Below, one piece after another: positions 8,609 through 18,024 of a stretch of 64,000 nucleotides of DNA. The position numbers and the translations under genes are program-made. Under the pieces are notes generated by a model, which searched no databases, was not told the DNA's origin, and saw only the letters and a program-made list of their open reading frames with translations. The first letter of the stretch is position 1; each line of letters starts with the position of its first letter. Origin of the DNA: Oceanimonas sp. GK1 (lineage in GTDB: Bacteria > Pseudomonadota > Gammaproteobacteria > Enterobacterales > Aeromonadaceae); NCBI RefSeq assembly GCF_000243075.1, contig NC_016745.1:2993001-3057000 (forward strand), given 5' to 3'.

Positions 8609-9511
8609 ATGCGCTTGCTGACCATCCTGCTGCTCTCCCTGGTGCTCGCCGGCTGCCAGGCCAGGGCCACTCCGCCGTCCACCCTGTTTGATTATGAGCT
8701 GCGGGATGCCGGCGGCCGGCCGGTGCCCCTGAACCAGGCCGCCGGGCGCCTGGCCGAGGCCGACGTGATCATGGTGGGAGAGCTGCACGGGCATGCGGGG
8801 GTGCACCGTTTCCAGGCCGAATTGCTGGCGGCACTGCTGGCGCAGCCCCGGCCGCTGGCCCTGGCCATGGAGCAGTTCAGCCGTAACCATCAGGCCGTGC
8901 TCGACGCCTACCTGGCCGGCAAGCTGGGCGAAGATGCCCTGATTGAGCAGGCCGATGCCTGGCCGGGCTATCGCAGCGACTACCGCCCATTGGTGGAGCT
9001 GGCCAGGGCCGCCGGCATCGACGTGCTGGCCGCCAACGCCCCCCGGGCAATCGTGCGCTGCATTGGCCGCGAGGGGCCGGCTTACCTCAGCCGGCTGCCG
9101 GCCAGCCACCGGGCCTGGGTGGCCGAGCGGCTGACCCTGGATGACGACGCCTACAAGGCCCGCTTTATGGCCAGCCGCTTTCACGGCGAAGCCCCCACCG
9201 AGAACCAGTTTGCCGCCCAGACCAGCTGGGACGACACCATGGCCGAGAGCATTCAGCATTATCTTGAACGCCACCCCGGTTACCGGGTGATGCTGACCGT
9301 GGGCCGTTTCCATATCGGTGATGGCCTGGGCACCGCCCAGCGTCTGGCCCGGCGCCATCCCGGGCTCAACATGGTGCTGATTTACCCGGTGCTGCCCGAC
9401 GAGGCGGCGGCGCCGGCGCCACTCTGGTCGCTCCGGGTACAGGCCCTGCCCGCTCCCCGGCTGCCGGGCGAGCCGCTGCCCGCCATTACCCTTAGCGATC
9501 CCGACTGCTGA
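8609..9511 (+). CDS. ChaN family lipoprotein
   Basis: The protein is 300 aa with a lipoprotein signal ending in LAGC, so the mature N-terminus is a lipidated Cys. The body has the ChaN-like features: GELHGHAGVHRFQ near the start, AMEQFSR, a DAWPGY motif and a TVGRFHIGDGL segment. ChaN proteins are outer-membrane-associated lipoproteins that can bind heme and may act in iron uptake. It is divergent from the MFS-crbS operon, with a GAGG ribosome-binding site just before the ATG. The following diguanylate cyclase is convergent and only three bases away. Confidence 0.8.
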   Translation: MRLLTILLLSLVLAGCQARATPPSTLFDYELRDAGGRPVPLNQAAGRLAEADVIMVGELHGHAGVHRFQAELLAALLAQPRPLALAMEQFSRNHQAVLDAYLAGKLGEDALIEQADAWPGYRSDYRPLVELARAAGIDVLAANAPRAIVRCIGREGPAYLSRLPASHRAWVAERLTLDDDAYKARFMASRFHGEAPTENQFAAQTSWDDTMAESIQHYLERHPGYRVMLTVGRFHIGDGLGTAQRLARRHPGLNMVLIYPVLPDEAAAPAPLWSLRVQALPAPRLPGEPLPAITLSDPDC

Positions 9512-9514
9512 GGC

Positions 9515-10876
9515 TCAGCCCGGCAGGCAGCGGTTGCGGCCGCCGGCCTTGGCCCGGTACAGGGCCTGGTCGGCACGCTTGATTAGCTGCTCGTAGTCCG
9601 GGTGGCCGTCAAAGGTGGCCACGCCGCCGCTGACGGTAATCTGAATGCGCTTGCCATCGGGCAGCGACAGTTCGCTGTTCATCAGCTTGTCGCGTACCTT
9701 GTCCGCCACGACCAGGGCCTGCTCGGCGCCGGCTTCCACCAGCACCACCAGCAGCTCTTCGCCCCCATAGCGAAAACAGAAATCGCTGCTGCGCACCGAG
9801 TCCGCCAGCAGGCCGGCCACCTGCTGCAGTACCCTATCTCCGGCCTCATGGCCGTGACTGTCGTTCACCTGCTTGAACCAGTCCACATCAAACAGGATCA
9901 CCGAAAACACCCCGCCACTGCGCATGGCCAACCGCACCTCCCGGTTCAGTACCGCCGGCAAAAAGCGCCGGTCCAGCAGCCGGGTCAGGGCATCGCGTCC
10001 GTGCTCCAGCTCGATAAAACGGTCGAACAGGGTGGTCAGCAGAAAGCCGAGGGCACGCAGCTCCCGCTGCAGCGCGGCCATGCTCTCGGCCATGCGGACC
10101 CGGTCTTCCCGGGTTTCCCATAAGGCCGGCAACAGTTGCAGATCGATGGTACGCAGCATTTCAGCCATTTGCTCAAGCTCGGGGGCACCTTCAAACACCG
10201 ACATCGCCTGGTGGTGAAACCAGAGGCCAAACTCCGCATGACGCAGAGTGCCCTGCACCGCCTCGGGCTGGTGCAGGGCAAACACCAGCTCCTGGCTCCA
10301 GTCGAGCAGCGAGGCCCGCTGCCGCTCCCGCTCCACCGACAGGTTCATGCCCAGGTTGTGCAGCCGGTAGGCCTCCGCCGCCCGGCTTTTGCGATCGGCC
10401 CCGGACACAAAGGCCTGGCTCATCAGCTCCAGGGACAAGTCGATCACTTCCACCAAGTAGGTGGCCGCCTGCAGCCAGTCGGCGGGCGCCGGCCAATGTT
10501 GGGTCACCTGCTCCAGCAGGCACTTTTTGTGCAGCCGGGCACCGGCCGACACCAGGCTGATGGGCACATTGATGCGCGCATGCACGCGCCCCACCTCAAA
10601 CTGGCGCTCCACCGCCGCCGGGACCTGCTCCGGCTCCTGCACCGAGAACACCTGCTCCAGCCAGCGGATCATCGACGCCATCAGCTGGCGGTTGACCTGC
10701 TCGTGTTCCAGAAAGCGCCGCGCCTCGGGCTGGGCCATCATCTGCTGATAGAAGTTTTCCGCCAGTCCCCGGCTGTGGGCCAGCACCAGCTCATTCATGC
10801 GCGTTCTCAGTGCCGCATCGTAGTCGTGCAGAATTTGCCGCCACTGGGACTGGCCATATTCGAGAGGATTTATCAT
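9515..10876 (-). CDS. dosC: Globin-coupled diguanylate cyclase, DosC-like
   Basis: The protein is 453 aa. Residues 1-160 form a sensor globin with Tyr43 (distal) and His99 in VGRVHARINVP (proximal heme ligand), the positions used by E. coli DosC. A helical middle domain leads to a GGDEF domain with active-site GGEEL and an inhibitory RxxD motif five residues before it. Such proteins make c-di-GMP in response to O2 bound at heme. The E. coli gene is paired with phosphodiesterase dosP; no such partner is adjacent here. Location is cytoplasmic. Confidence 0.88.
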   Translation of the reverse strand: MINPLEYGQSQWRQILHDYDAALRTRMNELVLAHSRGLAENFYQQMMAQPEARRFLEHEQVNRQLMASMIRWLEQVFSVQEPEQVPAAVERQFEVGRVHARINVPISLVSAGARLHKKCLLEQVTQHWPAPADWLQAATYLVEVIDLSLELMSQAFVSGADRKSRAAEAYRLHNLGMNLSVERERQRASLLDWSQELVFALHQPEAVQGTLRHAEFGLWFHHQAMSVFEGAPELEQMAEMLRTIDLQLLPALWETREDRVRMAESMAALQRELRALGFLLTTLFDRFIELEHGRDALTRLLDRRFLPAVLNREVRLAMRSGGVFSVILFDVDWFKQVNDSHGHEAGDRVLQQVAGLLADSVRSSDFCFRYGGEELLVVLVEAGAEQALVVADKVRDKLMNSELSLPDGKRIQITVSGGVATFDGHPDYEQLIKRADQALYRAKAGGRNRCLPG

Positions 10877-11031
10877 AAGGAGAGGCTACTTTAGAACTTT
10901 TGATAAATTGTACCGGAGTTTGAGCCCCAAACCTACGACAACCCAAGTCGCACTGAAGGTGCACCCGGCGCTTTTGATTTGAGAAAGATTCGGGCACATT
11001 GGCCTTTTGCCCAGAGAGAGCCCCTACCTCC

Positions 11032-11364
11032 ATGAACGCATACCTGCTGCTGGCCCTCGCCATTGCCGCCGAAGTGGTGGCCACCACGGCCCTCAAGGCC
11101 GCCGCCGGCTTTACTCGTCCGGGGCCGTCGCTGCTGGTGGTGTCCGGCTACGGCCTCGCCTTCTGGCTGCTCGGACTGGTGGTGAAAACCGTGCCGGTGG
11201 GGGTGGCCTACGCCATCTGGTCCGGCGCCGGCATCGTGCTGGTGACCCTGCTGGGAGTGCTGTTTTACCGGCAGCTCCCGGACTTCCCGGCCATGCTTGG
11301 CATGGGGCTGATCATCGCCGGGGTGGCGGTGATCCAGCTATGGTCAAACAGCGGCGGCCACTGA
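11032..11364 (+). CDS. Small multidrug resistance (SMR) efflux protein, EmrE-like
   Basis: The protein is 110 aa with four membrane segments. The essential Glu14 (AEVVATTALK) and Trp63 (YAIWSGAG) of EmrE are in place. SMR proteins work as antiparallel dimers exchanging protons for cationic drugs or, in the Gdx branch, guanidinium. The YAIWSGAG signature favours the Qac/EmrE branch. The ATG at 11032 is chosen since the family starts here (MNAYLLLALAIAAE); the upstream extension to 10999 has no family support. GDPD follows after 30 bases on the same strand. Confidence 0.88.
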   Translation: MNAYLLLALAIAAEVVATTALKAAAGFTRPGPSLLVVSGYGLAFWLLGLVVKTVPVGVAYAIWSGAGIVLVTLLGVLFYRQLPDFPAMLGMGLIIAGVAVIQLWSNSGGH

Positions 11365-11394
11365 CAGCGAGCCGCTCATCAGGATGAAAGCGAC

Positions 11395-12111
11395 ATGATA
11401 GTGTGCGGACACAGAGGCGTGGCCGGCCTGGCGCCGGAAAACACCCTGGCCGGGTTGCGCGCGGCCCATGACCTTGGCCTGAGCTGGGTGGAAATCGACG
11501 TACAATTAAGCCGCGACGAGGAAGTGGTGGTGATCCACGACGCCACCGTCAACCGCTGCAGCAATGGGCAGGGCCGAGTGCGGGCGCTGGACTGGGCCGC
11601 CTTGTCCCGGCTCGATGCCGGCGCCTGGTTTGGTCCTGCGTTTGCCGGCGAGTCCATTCCCCGGCTGGCGGACTACCTGGCGCTGGCCCGACAACTGGAC
11701 ATCCGGGTCAATGTGGAGCTGAAGGTGTTTCCCGGCGACGATGCAGCCCGCCTGAGCCAGCGGGTGAGCGAGGTGGTTAACGAGCAGCCAATGCCTGCCG
11801 GCGCCCTGCTGTTCTCCAGCTTTGAACCGGCCTGCCTGGCCCACCTGCAGCCACTGGCCCCCACCGTTGCCCGCGGCCTGCTGGTGGAGCGCCTGCCCCC
11901 CGACTGGCACGCCCAAGTGCAGCGGCTGGGCTGCACCGCCCTGCACTGCAATCATCGTTACCTGCGCCAGCAACAAGCCACCGCCGTCAAGGCCGCCGGC
12001 GTCTTGCTGCACTGCTATACCGTCAACCGCCCGGCGCGCATGCATACCCTGGCCCGCTGGGGCGTGGACATGATTTTTACCGACAACCCCCAAGGCTATT
12101 CCGCCGGCTGA
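11395..12111 (+). CDS. ugpQ: Glycerophosphodiester phosphodiesterase, UgpQ-like
   Basis: The protein is 238 aa and lacks a signal peptide, so it is cytoplasmic like UgpQ. The GDPD motifs are complete: GHRG near the start followed by APENT, the metal-binding EIDVQLSRD, and VIHDATVNR with the catalytic His. C-terminal [23 protein letters not shown] is also typical. The enzyme hydrolyses deacylated phospholipid diesters to glycerol-3-phosphate and an alcohol. An AGGA ribosome-binding site precedes the ATG, and the gene may share a transcript with the SMR pump, although a functional link is not obvious. Confidence 0.88.
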   Translation: MIVCGHRGVAGLAPENTLAGLRAAHDLGLSWVEIDVQLSRDEEVVVIHDATVNRCSNGQGRVRALDWAALSRLDAGAWFGPAFAGESIPRLADYLALARQLDIRVNVELKVFPGDDAARLSQRVSEVVNEQPMPAGALLFSSFEPACLAHLQPLAPTVARGLLVERLPPDWHAQVQRLGCTALHCNHRYLRQQQATAVKAAGVLLHCYTVNRPARMHTLARWGVDMIFTDNPQGYSAG

Positions 12112-12235
12112 GGCCAGCCCCCTTCCTTCGGAACGCCTTATTTATGGCTTTTGGCGCTTTTCTGTTATCATGGCGCCACTTTGCCCAACGGCAATCCCTC
12201 AATCGTCCGCCAGGACCTTGTTAGTTCGGAGTCTC

Positions 12236-13612
<1,377 letters not shown>

Positions 13613-13731
13613 TCGGCATACCGGTTGAAAGACATCTGGCGCTGCCCGGGTCTGTTCTGGGCGGCGCTGATGCGCCCGCGAGTCCAGGTTTGTAGTGTTT
13701 TTTCTCATTTCGAGCATTGCCCGGAGGAAAC

Positions 13732-14229
13732 ATGAATACAATGGTACGTCGCCTTTCAACCGGCTGCGCTGCGCTGGCCCTGCTGGGCTCCAGTGTCGTC
13801 ATGGCAGCCCATCACGAAGAAAAAGCGGATATTGTGGACACCGCCGTTGCGGCGGGCAGTTTCACCACCCTGGTCACGGCGGTACAAGCCGCCGACCTGG
13901 TGGATACCCTCAAGGGAGAAGGCCCCTTTACCGTTTTTGCGCCCACCGACGAGGCCTTTGCCAAGCTGCCCGCCGGTACGGTGGAGGACCTGCTGAAGCC
14001 GGAAAACAAGGAGCAGTTGGTTTCCATACTGACCTACCATGTGGTACCCGGCAGCATCATGGCCGCCGATGCCATGAACGCCACCAGCGCCACCACGGTG
14101 CAGGGTGGCGATCTGGCCATCAGCACCTCGGGTGACCAGGTGATGATCAACGACGCCACTGTGGTACAGGCGGACGTTAAGGCCAGCAATGGCGTGATCC
14201 ATGCCATCGACACCGTGCTCATGCCCTGA
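13732..14229 (+). CDS. Fasciclin-domain secreted protein
   Basis: The protein is 165 aa with a signal peptide ending around MAAHHEEK, followed by a single fasciclin (FAS1) domain: [15 protein letters not shown], the H1-like [23 protein letters not shown], and the H2-like [13 protein letters not shown]. Single-domain bacterial FAS1 proteins are secreted adhesion or matrix-like proteins of poorly defined role. A strong GGAGGAAA ribosome-binding site precedes the ATG and an intrinsic terminator follows directly, so it is monocistronic. Confidence 0.88.
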   Translation: MNTMVRRLSTGCAALALLGSSVVMAAHHEEKADIVDTAVAAGSFTTLVTAVQAADLVDTLKGEGPFTVFAPTDEAFAKLPAGTVEDLLKPENKEQLVSILTYHVVPGSIMAADAMNATSATTVQGGDLAISTSGDQVMINDATVVQADVKASNGVIHAIDTVLMP

Positions 14230-14240
14230 GCCAGCATAAT

Positions 14241-14265
14241 GGCCACCCTTGGGGTGGCCGTTTTT
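14241..14265 (+). terminator. Intrinsic terminator after the fasciclin gene
   Basis: An 8-bp perfect stem (GGCCACCC / GGGTGGCC) with loop TTG is followed by GTTTTT. It lies 12 bases after the stop codon and separates the gene from the convergent benE. Confidence 0.9.
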
Positions 14266-14269
14266 ATTG

Positions 14270-15418
14270 CTACCGCCGCCGGCGGTTCAGCCAGTGCACA
14301 CCCCCGCCGATCACCAGCCCCCAGAAGGCGCTACCAATACCCAGCAAAGACACGCCCGACGCCGTCACCATAAAGGTGAGCAGGGCCGCGTCCCGCTCGT
14401 GCTCGTCGCGCAAGGCCAGGGTCAGGCTGTTACCAATGGTGCCCAGCAGCGCCAGCCCGGCAATGGCCATGATGAGCTCTTTGGGCAAGGCGGCAAACAG
14501 CGACACTACGGTGGCGGCAAACACCCCCAGCAGCAGGTAAAACAGCCCGGCCCAGAGGCTGGCTCGATAGCGCCGCTCGGGGGCCGCATCCACTTCCGGG
14601 CCCATGCAGATGGCGGCGCTGATCGCTGCCAGGTTAAAGGCAAAGCCGCCAAAAGGCGCCAGCAGCACACCGGCCAGGCCAGTCACACTGACCAGAGGCG
14701 AAGCCGGCACGCCATAACCGTGGGCGCGCAGCACCGCCACCCCGGGCACATTCTGCGAGGCCATGGTCACCATAAACAGCGGCAGGCCCACGCCGATCAG
14801 ACTGGCCAGGCTGAAAGTGGGCCAGGTCAGCAGCGGGCTGGCCGGCTGCCAGTCGAGCCGCTCCACCTGCAGCAGCCCCATGCCTGCCGCCAGCCCCAGC
14901 CCGGCCAGCAGACACAGAGGGATCACATAGCGGGGCAGGCGCCGGCGCAGCGCCAGGTACACCGCCAGCATGGCAATCACCAGTACCGGTGCCGTCTGCA
15001 CCGACACGAAGAGATCCAGCCCGAAGTTGAGCAGCACGCCCCCCAGCATGGCCGCCGCCAGCCCGCCGGGCAGCAGCCGCATGATGTGATCAAACCAGCC
15101 GGTCAGGCCGCACACCAGCAGCAGCGCCGAGCTGAACAGAAAAACCCCCACCGCCTCGCTCATGGGCAGGCCGGCCAGGGCCGTCACCAGCAGGGCCGCA
15201 CCGGGGGTGGACCAGGCGGTAAGCACCGGCTGGCGGTAACGCAGGGTCAGCAGCAGGGTGGTCAGCCCCGAGCCCAGCCCCAGCGCCCACATCCAGGAGC
15301 TGGTCTGGGCCTGGCTGGCACCGGCGGACGCCGCCGCCTGAAAGATAATGGCGGCCGAGCTGCTGTAGCCGACCAGCACGGCAATAAAACCCGCAGACAG
15401 ATGAGACAGGCTGAACAT
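14270..15418 (-). CDS. benE: BenE/YdcO-type benzoate:H+ symporter family protein
   Basis: The protein is 382 aa with about twelve hydrophobic helices. Family features include GYSSSAAIIFQAA near the start, WSTPGAALL, and GGFAFNLAAISAAICMGPEV in the middle, as in E. coli YdcO and Acinetobacter BenE. The ATG at 15418 is supported by GGAG six bases upstream and by the family N-terminus; the frame open to 15463 runs into a terminator hairpin. No benzoate degradation genes are nearby, so the substrate is uncertain. The placement of a terminator directly before the ribosome-binding site is unusual and is described separately. Confidence 0.8.
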   Translation of the reverse strand: MFSLSHLSAGFIAVLVGYSSSAAIIFQAAASAGASQAQTSSWMWALGLGSGLTTLLLTLRYRQPVLTAWSTPGAALLVTALAGLPMSEAVGVFLFSSALLLVCGLTGWFDHIMRLLPGGLAAAMLGGVLLNFGLDLFVSVQTAPVLVIAMLAVYLALRRRLPRYVIPLCLLAGLGLAAGMGLLQVERLDWQPASPLLTWPTFSLASLIGVGLPLFMVTMASQNVPGVAVLRAHGYGVPASPLVSVTGLAGVLLAPFGGFAFNLAAISAAICMGPEVDAAPERRYRASLWAGLFYLLLGVFAATVVSLFAALPKELIMAIAGLALLGTIGNSLTLALRDEHERDAALLTFMVTASGVSLLGIGSAFWGLVIGGGVHWLNRRRR

Positions 15419-15427
15419 GAGCGCTCC

Positions 15428-15454
15428 AAAAAAAAGGCGCAGCCGGGCTGCGCC
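15428..15454 (-). terminator. Intrinsic terminator after the CBS gene, abutting the benE ribosome-binding site
   Basis: On the minus strand an 8-bp stem (GGCGCAGC / GCTGCGCC, 3-nt loop) is followed by eight T residues. It terminates the CBS-protein gene. The T-run is followed at once by GGAG and the benE start codon, so any transcript covering benE with a normal leader would include this hairpin. Confidence 0.88.
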
Positions 15455-15472
15455 TTGGGTCATGATGAAAAA

Positions 15473-15907
15473 TTACTTCCGGGCTTTCAGCAGTTCGGCG
15501 CACAGACGCACAAAATCCGACGAGGTCACCATGCCCTGCAGCCGGCCCTCGTCATCCACCACCGTCAGGCAGCCGTGCTTGTTGCTGAGAAAGAAGTCCA
15601 CCACCTCGGTCAGCGGCGCCTGCACATCCACGCTTTCCATGTCGGCGTCGATGATCTCCATCACCCGGCACTGGCGCTCGCGCCGCTCCAGGGCGCTGAC
15701 GCCATAGTCCGACAGCAGGCTCATGATGGTGGCGATCATGCGCTTTTGCGTGAGGACCCCCAGCAGCTTGCCGGTCAGCGGATCCACCACCGGAATATGG
15801 CGAATGCTTTTCTCCCGCATCAGATCATGGGCATCCTTCAGGGTCGCGGTCTGATCCAGGGTCAGCAGATCGCGGGTCATGATGTCGCCGACGTGTTCTA
15901 GGGCCAT
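15473..15907 (-). CDS. CBS-domain protein
   Basis: The protein is 144 aa made almost entirely of a tandem CBS pair: about residues 8-60 (VGDIMTRDLLTLDQ and IRHIPVVD) and 85-140 (VMEIIDADMESVDV and GCLTVVDDEGRLQGMVTSSDFV). Such stand-alone pairs bind adenine nucleotides and regulate partner proteins, but no partner is evident. The ATG at 15907 has an AAGGAAG ribosome-binding site seven bases upstream. It ends in a strong terminator before benE. Confidence 0.8.
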   Translation of the reverse strand: MALEHVGDIMTRDLLTLDQTATLKDAHDLMREKSIRHIPVVDPLTGKLLGVLTQKRMIATIMSLLSDYGVSALERRERQCRVMEIIDADMESVDVQAPLTEVVDFFLSNKHGCLTVVDDEGRLQGMVTSSDFVRLCAELLKARK

Positions 15908-16101
15908 GAGCAACTTCCTTTTCCTTGTTTGTCACGAGTAAGACCAAGTATGTGCCCTGTTTTGGCACAGCGCCGCGGCGGTTGCAAACAAAAAACAAAA
16001 AGCCCGCTAAAATCAGTGACTCGCGAGCAGGAACGGTGCTTTTAGCAGCACCGGAAAGGAGAAGGCCATGGCCGGAGGCGCCGGCCATCACACCATGGCA
16101 T

Positions 16102-16120
16102 GCTAATGCAAAACGTTATC
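16102..16120 (+). promoter_or_regulatory. Candidate Fur box upstream of tonB
   Basis: GCTAATGCAAAACGTTATC agrees with the classic Fur box GATAATGATAATCATTATC at 14 of 19 positions by direct comparison. It lies 76 bases before the tonB start codon in a locally AT-rich stretch. Control of tonB-exbBD by Fur and iron is usual in this class; operation here is inference. Confidence 0.5.
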
Positions 16121-16195
16121 ATTTAAATAGACATTGAGATAAAAATCCGTATGCTGAGGGCTTCATTCTTTTCTGATTGTTTTTGAGGGTGGATC

Positions 16196-16909
16196 GTGAG
16201 CCTGAAACGCTACGGCCTCTTTGCCGTGACTTCGTTGCTGCTGCATGGATTGCTGGCTCAGGCCATGGATCGCCAGACACTCGACATGGCGCTGGCGCCC
16301 GCCGAGAATCCGGGCCCCATCAGTGTGCAGATGATGCCGGCCGTCACCCAGCCCCCCGCGCCCACGCCACCGGAGCCGCCCAAACCGGAGCCAAAGCCCG
16401 AACCCAAGCCGAAGCCAAAACCCGAACCCAAGCCGGAGCCAAAGCCCGTACCCAAGCCGAAGCCAAAACCCGAGCCCAAGCCGGAACCAAAGCCCGTGCC
16501 CAAGCCGGAACCAAAACCCGTGCCCAGGCCGGAACCCAAACCCGTGCCCAAGCCAACGCCCGAGCCAACGCCCGAGCCGGCCAAACAGGCGCCCAAAGCC
16601 CAGCCCCAGCAGGCAAAAGACAGTGCGCCCAAGCGCATTGAACAGCCGAGTTTCCGCACCCGGCCCGCTCCCATCGCCTACCCGACCCAGGCCCGCCGTC
16701 GCGGCCTGGAAGGCACAGTAGTGGTGGAAGTGTGGCTGGATGAACAGGGTAAACAAACCAAGCGCGTGCTGGCCCGCTCTTCCGGCGTCAGTGTGCTTGA
16801 CAAGACAGCGCTCAAGGCCATCGCCAAATGGCGTTTTTCCGCTTATGTGGAAAACGGCAAGGCACTGGCCCACCGCGTACAGATCCCCATTCGTTTCAAA
16901 CTGGATTAA
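16196..16909 (+). CDS. tonB: TonB energy-transducing protein
   Basis: The protein is 237 aa, started at a GTG preceded by GAGGGTGG. It has an N-terminal membrane anchor (about 5-22), a long Pro-Glu-Lys/Pro-Val-Lys spacer of repeated EPKP/PVPKP units (about 55-130) and a C-terminal TonB domain ([24 protein letters not shown] to VQIPIRF). TonB spans the periplasm to pass inner-membrane proton-motive force to outer-membrane receptors. The order tonB-exbB-exbD is tight: three bases separate tonB and exbB. The spacer DNA is repetitive and could vary in length. Confidence 0.92.
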   Translation: MSLKRYGLFAVTSLLLHGLLAQAMDRQTLDMALAPAENPGPISVQMMPAVTQPPAPTPPEPPKPEPKPEPKPKPKPEPKPEPKPVPKPKPKPEPKPEPKPVPKPEPKPVPRPEPKPVPKPTPEPTPEPAKQAPKAQPQQAKDSAPKRIEQPSFRTRPAPIAYPTQARRRGLEGTVVVEVWLDEQGKQTKRVLARSSGVSVLDKTALKAIAKWRFSAYVENGKALAHRVQIPIRFKLD

Positions 16910-16912
16910 ATC

Positions 16913-17533
16913 ATGTCGTTTCTCAGTCAACTGCACCAACAACTGGGCCTGATGAGCTGGCCCCTGATCATCTGCTCCGTCATTACCCTGGCCCTCTGGC
17001 TGGAGCGGATCTTGAGCCTGCTGTGGGTGAGCCTGCGCGGCGAGCAGGAAAAACGCCGCCTGCGCAGCCAGGGACTCTCCTACCCCGGCGAAGCCTCGGA
17101 GCAATCGGTTTCCGTGATGCTGCAGGGATGCCGGCTGCTGATACAGCACAAGGAATGCCCCAAACCGATTCGGGAAGATCTGGCCGCGGTCTGGCTGCAG
17201 CATCAGCGCCGCCGGTTGCACGCCGGCCTGCGGGTGCTGACCCTGGTGGGGGTGATCAGCCCCTTGCTGGGCCTGTTGGGAACGGTACTGGGCCTGATAG
17301 AGATGTTTAAAAACATCGGCGCAAGTGGCGAGCCGGTGACCCCGGCCCTGCTGGCCGACGGCCTGGGCCTGGCCATGAGCACCACCGCCGCCGGCCTGCT
17401 GATCGCCCTGCCCGCCATTGCGGGGGCCCAGCTGTTCGGGCTCTGGGCCGATCGCCTGCTCGACCGCCTCACCCACGAGCTGAACCGCTGCAACCTGTAC
17501 CTGGAAGGCCTGAGGCTGGGAGACCAGGCATGA
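16913..17533 (+). CDS. exbB: ExbB/TolQ-family proton channel protein
   Basis: The protein is 206 aa with three membrane segments. The conserved region GVISPLLGLLGTVLGLIEMFKNI and the downstream LADGLGLAMSTTAAGLLIALPAI are the MotA/TolQ/ExbB signature. ExbB with ExbD forms the proton channel that energises TonB. It starts three bases after tonB without a clear ribosome-binding site, consistent with coupling, and its stop overlaps the exbD start (ATGA). Confidence 0.92.
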   Translation: MSFLSQLHQQLGLMSWPLIICSVITLALWLERILSLLWVSLRGEQEKRRLRSQGLSYPGEASEQSVSVMLQGCRLLIQHKECPKPIREDLAAVWLQHQRRRLHAGLRVLTLVGVISPLLGLLGTVLGLIEMFKNIGASGEPVTPALLADGLGLAMSTTAAGLLIALPAIAGAQLFGLWADRLLDRLTHELNRCNLYLEGLRLGDQA

Positions 17534-17955
17534 TTAAAAGCCCGGAGGCCAGCCAGTCCGCCTGGCGTGCCATGACCCCCGATATTACCCCCCTGCTCGA
17601 TATTATTTTTATCGTGCTGGTGTTTTTGCTGCTGACCGCCAACATTCCCCTGCAGTCTCTGGAGGTCGACTTGCCCAAGACCGACAGCGAGGCGCTGTCC
17701 ACGGTGCAGGACGACAAGAGCATGACCATCAACATGATGGCCGGCAGCCCGGCCTGGGCGCTGCAGGGTGAACAATATGAAGACTGGGATAGCTTCAAAC
17801 CGGTGCTGGAAGGCAACCTGGAGGCCCTGAAAAAAGCCGAGCTGATGCTGGCCTCGGACAGTACGGTCACCGTAGACAACATGATGAAGCTGCTGGCCTT
17901 TTTGCAGGAGCATGAGATCCAGGCCACCCAGATCCTGATGGAGCAGGAAAAGTGA
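17530..17955 (+). CDS. exbD: ExbD/TolR-family protein
   Basis: The protein is 141 aa with one N-terminal membrane helix containing the essential Asp (MTPDITPLLDIIFIVLVFLL) and a periplasmic domain. It is the third gene of the tonB operon, overlapping exbB by four bases. ExbD lines the proton path with its membrane Asp. A perfect bidirectional terminator follows. Confidence 0.92.
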   Translation: MIKSPEASQSAWRAMTPDITPLLDIIFIVLVFLLLTANIPLQSLEVDLPKTDSEALSTVQDDKSMTINMMAGSPAWALQGEQYEDWDSFKPVLEGNLEALKKAELMLASDSTVTVDNMMKLLAFLQEHEIQATQILMEQEK

Positions 17956-17971
17956 ATCAGCACCACTAAAA

Positions 17972-18007
17972 TAAAGCCGGGCGGTACTCAGGTACCGCCC
18001 GGCTTTA
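17972..18007. terminator. Bidirectional terminator between exbD and the chemoreceptor gene
   Basis: Perfect 16-bp arms (TAAAGCCGGGCGGTAC and its complement) surround loop TCAG. The A-rich and T-rich ends allow termination from both sides, which suits the convergent flanking genes. Confidence 0.9.
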
Positions 18008-18024
18008 CTCGGCATGGCCCGGTA

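Noticed and set aside
16376-16580. The repeated GAGCCAAAGCCC-like run within tonB as a separate repeat element
   Set aside because: It is in frame and encodes the EPKP/PVPKP spacer expected of TonB.
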